A stretch of 64,000 nt of DNA from positions 1 through 64,000 of the forward strand of contig JAFXFF010000032.1 of NCBI GenBank assembly GCA_017520705.1. Direction: 5' to 3'. Below the pieces are notes generated by a model. The model worked only from the letters and a program-made list of their open reading frames with translations. It did no database searches and was not told the DNA's origin. Shown one piece after another: positions 58,834 through 64,000 of this stretch. The position numbers and the translations under genes were made by a program. Positions within the stretch are counted from its first letter, which is position 1. Each line of letters begins with the position of its first letter. The stretch comes from Clostridia bacterium. GTDB taxonomy: Bacteria > Bacillota > Clostridia > Oscillospirales > Acutalibacteraceae.

Positions 58834-59757
58834 ATGGATTGGACCGAAGTATGCATCCGCATCCCCGCCGTGACGGTGGATGAGGCCGCCGCCATCGCTA
58901 ATATGGTGGTGCCTTACGGCATCTACATTGAGGATTACAGCGACCTGGAGCAGGGCGCGCGGGAAATTGCCCGCATCGACCTGATCGACGAGGATCTGCT
59001 GGCTAAGGAGCGGGACACCGCCCTCATACATCTGTACATCTCCCCCGAGGAGAACCCCGCCGAGGCGGTGGCCTTCCTGCGGGAGCGATACACCGCCGTG
59101 GGCATCGACCACACGGTGGAGTCCAACAATGTCCGCGAGGAGGATTGGGCGAATAACTGGAAGAAGTATTTTAAGCCCCTTCCCGTGGGCGAGAAAATTC
59201 TCATTTGCCCCTCTTGGGAGACGGCGGAGAATCCCGATGGCCGCGCGGTGCTGTCCATCGACCCCGGCATGGCCTTCGGCACCGGCGGTCACGACACCAC
59301 CCGACTGGTGCTGGAGACGTTGGAAAAGTACGTCACTGAGGGCGTGGACTTCCTGGACGTGGGTTGCGGCAGCGGCATTCTCTCCATCGCCGCCTGCCTG
59401 CTGGGTGCAGGCCGCGCCCTGGGTATCGACATCGATGCCCTGGCGGTCAAGACTGCCATCGAGAATGGTGAACTCAACGGTCTCGCTGCGCCCAAGTACG
59501 AAATTCGTCTGGGCGACCTCGCCAAGGACGTTAGCGGAAAATTCCCCGTCATCGCCGCCAACATCGTGGCGGACGCCATCATCATGCTGTCTCCCGCCAT
59601 CCCCGCCCTGCTGGCGGAGAATGGCGTGTACATTGTCTCCGGCATCATCGACACCCGCGAGCAGGACGTGCTCACCGCCCTTGCCACCTGCGGCTTTGCC
59701 GTGGTGGAGCGCCGCGAGCACGGCGGCTGGCTGTGCTTGGTGTGCAAAAAGGCGTAA
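58834..59757 (+). CDS. prmA: ribosomal protein L11 methyltransferase
   Basis: 307-residue SAM enzyme that trimethylates L11. N-terminal recognition domain, linker VREEDWANNWKKYFKPLPVG, SAM-binding motif DVGCGSGILSIAACLLGA (about residue 175), and AANIVADAIIMLSP, matching the N-x-V-A motif region. The ATG at 58834 follows AAGGAG. In Firmicutes prmA is normally followed directly by rsmE; here a subfamily B repeat separates them. Confidence 0.96.
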   Translation: MDWTEVCIRIPAVTVDEAAAIANMVVPYGIYIEDYSDLEQGAREIARIDLIDEDLLAKERDTALIHLYISPEENPAEAVAFLRERYTAVGIDHTVESNNVREEDWANNWKKYFKPLPVGEKILICPSWETAENPDGRAVLSIDPGMAFGTGGHDTTRLVLETLEKYVTEGVDFLDVGCGSGILSIAACLLGAGRALGIDIDALAVKTAIENGELNGLAAPKYEIRLGDLAKDVSGKFPVIAANIVADAIIMLSPAIPALLAENGVYIVSGIIDTREQDVLTALATCGFAVVERREHGGWLCLVCKKA

Positions 59758-59777
59758 CGAGAGTCGGAATAGGACTT

Positions 59778-60024
59778 TAGCCGACGAAGTCGGCGCGCCT
59801 CCCTTGTGTAAAGGGAGGTGGATTTTCGCCGAAGGCGAAAAGACGGAGGGATTGTCGCTTACTTGAGCTGCGCCATCTGCGACGGCTACAATCCCCCAGT
59901 CACGGCTACGCCGTGACATCTTCCCTCGCCGGGAAACGGCCCCCCTTTGTCTGCTTCGCAGACATTTCCCCCGCCAAGCGGGGGAATCACCTTTACACAA
60001 GGGGGCCACGCCGCGACGCGGCTA
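59778..60024. repeat. palindromic repeat, subfamily B, gene-less complete copy
   Basis: Ends TAGCCGAC-GAA-GTCGGC and GCCGC-GAC-GCGGC-TA, with CCTCCCTT-GTGT-AAAGGGAGG and TTTTCGCC-GAA-GGCGAAAA on the left; a spacer of about 40 bp precedes the right half, which has GTCACGGC/GCCGTGAC, TGTCTGC-TTC-GCAGACA and CCCCCGC/GCGGGGG. Closely similar to 20991-21256. Splits the prmA-rsmE pair. Confidence 0.88.
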
Positions 60025-60055
60025 AATTGCTCGACTTTAGCAAGGAGGCTTATTT

Positions 60056-60784
60056 ATGCCCCGATTTTTTATTGACTATACCCCCACCGTGGGCGGCACC
60101 GCCGTCATCGAGGGTGCGGATGCCCGCCACATCGGCGGTGCCCTGCGCATGACCGCAGGCGAAGCCCTCACCCTCTGCGATGGGCGCGGCACCGACTATG
60201 CCTGCACCGTCACCGCGGTGGAGAAAGAGCGGGTCACCCTTGCGGTGGATGCCGCCGCACCCACTGCCTCCGAGCCCTCTCTGGCAGTCACCCTCTATAT
60301 GGGTCTGCCCAAGGGGGACAAGATGGAGCTCATCATCCAAAAGGCGGTGGAGCTGGGCGTCACCGCCATCGTCCCCGTGGCTATGTCCCGCTGCATCGTC
60401 AAGCTGGACGGCAAGGACGCCGCCAAAAAGCAGGCCCGCTGGCAGAAGATTGCCGCCGAGGCGGCAGGCCAAAGCGGCCGGGGCATCATCCCCACGGTGG
60501 AATTTCCCCTGTCTTGGAAACAGGCCTTGGCGCGCTTTGCACAGGAAAAGACCCTCCTCTGCTACGAGGGCGGCGGCCAACCTATCGGCACCCTCGTCAC
60601 CCCTGCGGACACCGCTGTCAGCTTGGTGGTGGGTCCCGAGGGCGGCTTTGACGTGGCCGAGGTGGAGGCGGTGTTAGCCGCCGGCGGCAAGATCGCCACC
60701 TTAGGCCCCCGCATCCTGCGGTGCGAGACCGCCCCCCTCGCCGCCATGGCCGTCTTGATGGAAAAAAGCGGAAATATGGAGTGA
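60056..60784 (+). CDS. rsmE: 16S rRNA (uracil1498-N3)-methyltransferase RsmE
   Basis: 242-residue SPOUT methyltransferase: N-terminal PUA-like domain with DARHIGGALRMTAGEALTLCDG, then the knot domain with MELIIQKAVELGVTAIVPV, LVVGPEGGFDVAEVE and LGPRILRCETAPLAA. AAGGAGG before ATG 60056 shows the inserted repeat left its ribosome-binding site intact. Full length. Confidence 0.96.
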   Translation: MPRFFIDYTPTVGGTAVIEGADARHIGGALRMTAGEALTLCDGRGTDYACTVTAVEKERVTLAVDAAAPTASEPSLAVTLYMGLPKGDKMELIIQKAVELGVTAIVPVAMSRCIVKLDGKDAAKKQARWQKIAAEAAGQSGRGIIPTVEFPLSWKQALARFAQEKTLLCYEGGGQPIGTLVTPADTAVSLVVGPEGGFDVAEVEAVLAAGGKIATLGPRILRCETAPLAAMAVLMEKSGNME

Positions 60785-60788
60785 TGAT

Positions 60789-61355
60789 ATGAACAAGAAA
60801 AAATGGAAAGCCCCTTTGCTGGTTCCCCGTAAGCAGGTGGAGGAGACGGTGGTGGAATTGAAAACCGATTATCGCACGGCGCTGAGCCGTCTGCGTCAGT
60901 TGGACGGCGTGTGCCGCAACACCGATTCCGATGGATACGAAATGCTGTTTATCGTCTATCGGAACGGTCGCATTGGGGTGGCGGACGCCTCTTCTTTCGG
61001 TCGTCGGTACAGCACGCGCTCCGCGTTTCTCTCCGGCGGGCTGTATACCGAGGAGGGTAAGACTAAAGCGGTGGTGTACACCTATTCCTCCGCTGTGGCC
61101 CGTGCGGTCAACGCGGCGTACCTCTCTGTTTTGGTGCTGTTGGGATTTCTTGTGCTGTCGGTGGCGTGGCTGGGCAGTAACCCCTCCCCGTTGGGGTGGG
61201 TCGGCGTCGGCACGTTTGCGGCGGCGCTGGTTGTCACCGTCGGTGGATGGATGATCCACTTTGGTCAAACAAAATATGACGCTACAGAGGATGCTCGCCG
61301 TATGCGCGAGGAGGCTGTCCGCCGTTTGGAAGCCATCGACGAGTGGGATAAATAA
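60789..61355 (+). CDS. hypothetical membrane protein (188 residues)
   Basis: Unrecognised protein beginning 4 nt after rsmE, hence probably co-transcribed. A soluble N-terminus of about 100 residues with a basic start (MNKKKWKAPLLVPRKQ), two adjacent transmembrane helices (AAYLSVLVLLGFLVLSVAWLG and VGTFAAALVVTVGGWMI) and a short charged C-terminal helix (DARRMREEAVRRLEAIDEWDK). The layout resembles half of the YcxB-like protein at 23587, but I see no clear motif match. Confidence 0.65.
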   Translation: MNKKKWKAPLLVPRKQVEETVVELKTDYRTALSRLRQLDGVCRNTDSDGYEMLFIVYRNGRIGVADASSFGRRYSTRSAFLSGGLYTEEGKTKAVVYTYSSAVARAVNAAYLSVLVLLGFLVLSVAWLGSNPSPLGWVGVGTFAAALVVTVGGWMIHFGQTKYDATEDARRMREEAVRRLEAIDEWDK

Positions 61356-61441
61356 GCGTTTTTATTTACAAATGGTATAAAACAATAAGAATTATACAGA
61401 AGAAGGCAAAAATACCGCAAAAAGCTGAAGGAGGATTGTTT

Positions 61442-63571
61442 ATGGGAAGAGCATGGAAAGGCGCCCTTGTCGTGATGTTGGCCCTGCTGCTGTGGGTGAG
61501 CGTATGGCCGTTGACCGTGGCCGCTGACGATCCCGTTTGGGACGGGGCAGCAAAGACGGTGACCATGAAGGCGGGGGAGGAGCAACGCTACATCTACATC
61601 CCCGCCGCCGATGGCAATTACACCATCAGTCAGTCCACCTCGGTGATTCGCACATCCTTTGAGCAGGCGGATCTGATCGATAAGGACGCCGAGCCCATCC
61701 CCGTCCACGTGGAGGGGAAGGCAAACCCCAACGACGAGTGCTATCGGCTCAAGGGCGGTGTGCGTTACATCGTACGGATGTCCATGTGGGAGGGGCATAC
61801 CGAGTGGCCGAACGGTCTCACCGATACCATCTCCATCTATGCGGGCGAGCCGAAAAAGGAGATCGATCTCTGCACGCCTTATCCCGCCAACGGTGAGCTG
61901 AAGCTGACCGTCAAGCCGGGCGACACCTACAAATACAAATTTACCCCTTCCACCACGGACTATTACGTGCTGTACAGCGCCAACACCGTGGTGGATGTGC
62001 GGCTGGCTCATGGCCCTGATGATATGGGAATGCCGGAGAACCAGCTGATGATTGCCAACCCCTTCGGTGTGATGCACGGCTATCTTACCCAGCTCACCGC
62101 GGGCGAGACGTATATGATCTGGTTCAGCATGTGGGAGGGACACCCCGATCGGGAAGGCTTCACCGACACCTACTATCTACAGAAGGTGAGCGGGATGAAG
62201 GCGGCCGAGCTGCGCTCGGCTTACGACCACAAGACCACCGACCTATACGGCTACGTGGGAGGTCATATCCAGCTCTTCCCTTATACCGACCCGTTGTACT
62301 ATGAAGCCTTTACTACCGAGTGGTCGATCAGCGACACCTCGGTGGCCCAGTTTGTGACCGGCTCCGACCACAAGCAGACCCGCGAACTGGAGCTGAAGAA
62401 GGCGGGCACCGTCACCGTTACCGCTATGGTGGATGGCAAGGCGGTTTCCAAAACCATCACCGTCAAGGACCGCCCCGTGCTGGAGGTGGGGAAGAGCACG
62501 AGGCTTACTTTTGGCGGTACGCTGGGCGTGCAATGCGCCTTTACCCCTGCCGAAAGCGGCACCTACCGCTTCGCCATGACGGGTGCCGGCGGCACCACCG
62601 TCATTCAGGATACGGGTTATGCCACCTACTGGGAGGGCTCGGGCTCTCTGTCCGCCCGTCTGACCGCGGGCAAGACCTATATTTTGGAGGGGGCCTTTGG
62701 CCCTGCGGATTATACCGTGAAGGTAACCAAGGGCGGCAGCAGCACCCCCACCAATCCTGCCCCGCCCTCCGGCGACGAGCCCGGCAGTACCACGTCTTCT
62801 TCTGCTTCGCAGCCGTCTGCAGAGCCCACCGACGAGCCGGTGGTGGCGCCTACCGACACCACTGCCTCTGCAGCAGATAAAAAGCCCGCCCACAAGGTGC
62901 CGGTGCACCATGAGAACGGCAAGGGGAACGTGCGCTATGAGGACGTAGCCCATCTGCTGGGCGAGGGCGAAACCCTCACCGTGACGGTGGAGGACAGCGC
63001 GGTCACCACCGTTTCTCTGCCTGTGCAGGCGCTGGCCGAGGCGGCTCAGGCAGATACCACCCTGCGGGTGGAGCTGTCCCACGCCACCGTGACGCTGGAC
63101 GCCACCGTGCTGGCCCGTGCCGCCGCGGCGGCAGAGGGTGAGGCGGTGGAGCTGACGGTGGATCGTGTCCGGCCCGACACCCTCGCGGAGAGCCAGCAGG
63201 CAAAACTGAAGAACAAAGAGGTTGCCGCCGTGGTGCGGCTGACCCTGACAGGCGGTGCCGAGATCCATGAGCTGGGCGGCACAGCGGCGGTTACCATCCC
63301 CTTTACCCCGGAGAAAGGGAAGAGCCTGAAGGACTATACTGTGTATTATCTGTCTGCCGACGGTAAACTGGAGAAGATGAAGACCACCGTCACGCAAGGC
63401 GGCCTGACCTTCCTCACCACGCATTTTTCCGATTACGTGATGATGTATGAGCCCCAGACCGAGCAAAAGCCGGCGGTAGCGCCGCTGACCGTTATCCTGT
63501 GCGTAGCGGGAGCCCTGCTGATAATGGGCGGCGGAGTTGTTTCCATCCTCCTGTTGAGCAAAAAGCGTTAA
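61442..63571 (+). CDS. surface protein with signal peptide, Ig-like domain and C-terminal anchor
   Basis: 709-residue exported protein. Signal peptide (GALVVMLALLLWVSVWPLTVAA), two similar N-terminal beta modules (each with the phrase ...MSMWEGH / ...FSMWEGHPD, near residues 115 and 235, so a probable duplication), a bacterial Ig-like (Big_2) region around WSISDTSVAQFVT...AGTVTVTAMVDGKAVSKTITV (about 290-345), a further beta module, a Ser/Thr/Pro-rich linker (about 435-490), a second globular domain and a C-terminal transmembrane helix (LTVILCVAGALLIMGGGVVSILLL) ending KKR. No LPXTG sorting motif. AAGGAGG precedes ATG 61442. Ligand unknown. Confidence 0.82.
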   Translation: MGRAWKGALVVMLALLLWVSVWPLTVAADDPVWDGAAKTVTMKAGEEQRYIYIPAADGNYTISQSTSVIRTSFEQADLIDKDAEPIPVHVEGKANPNDECYRLKGGVRYIVRMSMWEGHTEWPNGLTDTISIYAGEPKKEIDLCTPYPANGELKLTVKPGDTYKYKFTPSTTDYYVLYSANTVVDVRLAHGPDDMGMPENQLMIANPFGVMHGYLTQLTAGETYMIWFSMWEGHPDREGFTDTYYLQKVSGMKAAELRSAYDHKTTDLYGYVGGHIQLFPYTDPLYYEAFTTEWSISDTSVAQFVTGSDHKQTRELELKKAGTVTVTAMVDGKAVSKTITVKDRPVLEVGKSTRLTFGGTLGVQCAFTPAESGTYRFAMTGAGGTTVIQDTGYATYWEGSGSLSARLTAGKTYILEGAFGPADYTVKVTKGGSSTPTNPAPPSGDEPGSTTSSSASQPSAEPTDEPVVAPTDTTASAADKKPAHKVPVHHENGKGNVRYEDVAHLLGEGETLTVTVEDSAVTTVSLPVQALAEAAQADTTLRVELSHATVTLDATVLARAAAAAEGEAVELTVDRVRPDTLAESQQAKLKNKEVAAVVRLTLTGGAEIHELGGTAAVTIPFTPEKGKSLKDYTVYYLSADGKLEKMKTTVTQGGLTFLTTHFSDYVMMYEPQTEQKPAVAPLTVILCVAGALLIMGGGVVSILLLSKKR

Positions 63572-63573
63572 CA

Positions 63574-63618
63574 AAAAAGCCCTGCCTGACGGCATACGCC
63601 GTCAGGCAGGGCTTTTCA
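63574..63618. terminator. bidirectional terminator between the surface protein and barstar
   Basis: 18-bp stem AAAGCCCTGCCTGACGGC/GCCGTCAGGCAGGGCTTT with an ATAC loop and T-runs on both sides. Confidence 0.94.
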
Positions 63619-63870
63619 TTATGCAAACGCTACTTTCAAATCGGGATTTTCCTGCTGGGCGTCCTCAAAGGTCTCCCAAAAGCCGTCGGCGTCAAAGGCT
63701 AAATCCTCATACCCGACGATGGTGATGGCGGTATCCTCCAAATCGGTGAGGCAGTCCATCAGGGCGTCCAGATTATGCCCGTACCAATCGGGGAAATCCA
63801 GCGCCTCGGCGATGCAGGCGTGGAGCTCGGTTTTGTCGGCGCAGCCGCCGCAAGCTATGGTCACGTTCAT
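63619..63870 (-). CDS. barstar-family ribonuclease inhibitor
   Basis: 83-residue barstar-like protein: the family core LDFPDWYGHNLDALMDCLTDLEDTAITI is clear (barstar's barnase-binding Asp/Tyr/Asn-rich helix and loop), and the C-terminal helix FWETFEDAQQEN is normal. It starts 1 nt after the barnase stop codon, so the pair is one operon. It should bind and silence the adjacent RNase inside the producing cell. Confidence 0.92.
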   Translation of the reverse strand: MNVTIACGGCADKTELHACIAEALDFPDWYGHNLDALMDCLTDLEDTAITIVGYEDLAFDADGFWETFEDAQQENPDLKVAFA

Positions 63871-63871
63871 A

Positions 63872-64000
63872 TCAAGGCTCTCCGTATAACAGCGTAAAAC
63901 TTTTGTAGTGGTCGCCGGTGTAGTAGATCAGCCCGTCGTTGGAATAGACGATGCGCTTGGCACCGCGGGAGGTGATGCCGTAGGTGTCGATGTCGCACTC
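63872..64000 (-). CDS. barnase-family ribonuclease (N-terminus outside window)
   Basis: C-terminal 42 residues of a guanyl-specific RNase: ECDIDTYGITSRGAKRIVYS, then NDGLIYYTGDHYKSFTLL. These align with the barnase end, including the catalytic His in DHYKSF and the Arg of KRIVYS. The start lies beyond the right edge, so secretion signal or toxin-delivery domains cannot be judged. The stop lies 1 nt before the barstar start. Confidence 0.9.
   Translation of the reverse strand, partial: ECDIDTYGITSRGAKRIVYSNDGLIYYTGDHYKSFTLLYGEP

Overview
The window looks like the replication-origin neighbourhood of a GC-rich, spore-forming, hydrogen-metabolising member of the Clostridia, most likely Oscillospirales (Ruminococcaceae-like gut bacteria). 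The basis is the gene order rpmH-rnpA-yidD-yidC-jag / dnaA-dnaN-yaaA-recF-remB-gyrB-gyrA, the Firmicutes-type protein families, a germination protease (gpr), a PdaA-like spore cortex deacetylase, a type I dockerin protein and a multi-subunit [FeFe] hydrogenase. The family-level placement is inference, not a database result.

Layout. 1-8.1 kb (minus): a ten-gene hydrogenase operon encoding NuoE-like HydC, NuoF-like HydB and the catalytic HydA (cut by the left edge). Between them sit a putative sensory [FeFe] hydrogenase lacking key active-site residues, two DRTGG proteins, two GHKL ATPases, a PHP protein and a small [2Fe-2S] protein. 8.1-10.8 kb: an accessory patch with a small XRE regulator, structured repeats, a second copy of the rpsI 3' end, and rpsI-rplM. 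10.8-14 kb (minus): jag, yidC, yidD, rnpA, rpmH. 14.3-16.4 kb: a leucine-rich-repeat dockerin protein lodged between rpmH and dnaA. 16.7-28 kb (plus): dnaA, dnaN, yaaA, recF, remB, gyrB, a YcxB-like membrane protein, a repeat-flanked DUF559 gene and gyrA. 28.6-36.4 kb (plus): mnmG, rsmG, noc-like parB, tRNA-Arg, a uracil permease, parA and parB, with three perfect parS sites. 36.7-45 kb (plus): thioesterase, a nuclease-like protein, a preQ1-controlled QueT transporter, a zinc ABC transporter and a YfhO protein. 45-54 kb: mostly minus-strand housekeeping genes (smpB, recR, ybaB, dnaX, SRP RNA), with a DUF1540 peptide, PdaA and an orphan ABC ATPase. 54-64 kb: two divergent tiny XRE regulators, rpsT, gpr, lepA, a ThuA-like protein, prmA, rsmE, a surface protein and a barnase/barstar pair cut by the right edge.

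The most unusual theme is a family of palindromic repeats carrying hairpins with short, often GNA-type, loops and covarying stems. Copies lie between genes and also inside two coding sequences (dnaX and queT), where they are translated in frame. One copy has its two halves separated by an AT-rich gene for a Vsr-like DUF559 endonuclease, so it looks like a candidate complete mobile unit, with the others as gene-less derivatives. A second hairpin-rich repeat family, a dispersed heptamer repeat and a GTAGGG-type repeat fill most of the remaining intergenic space.
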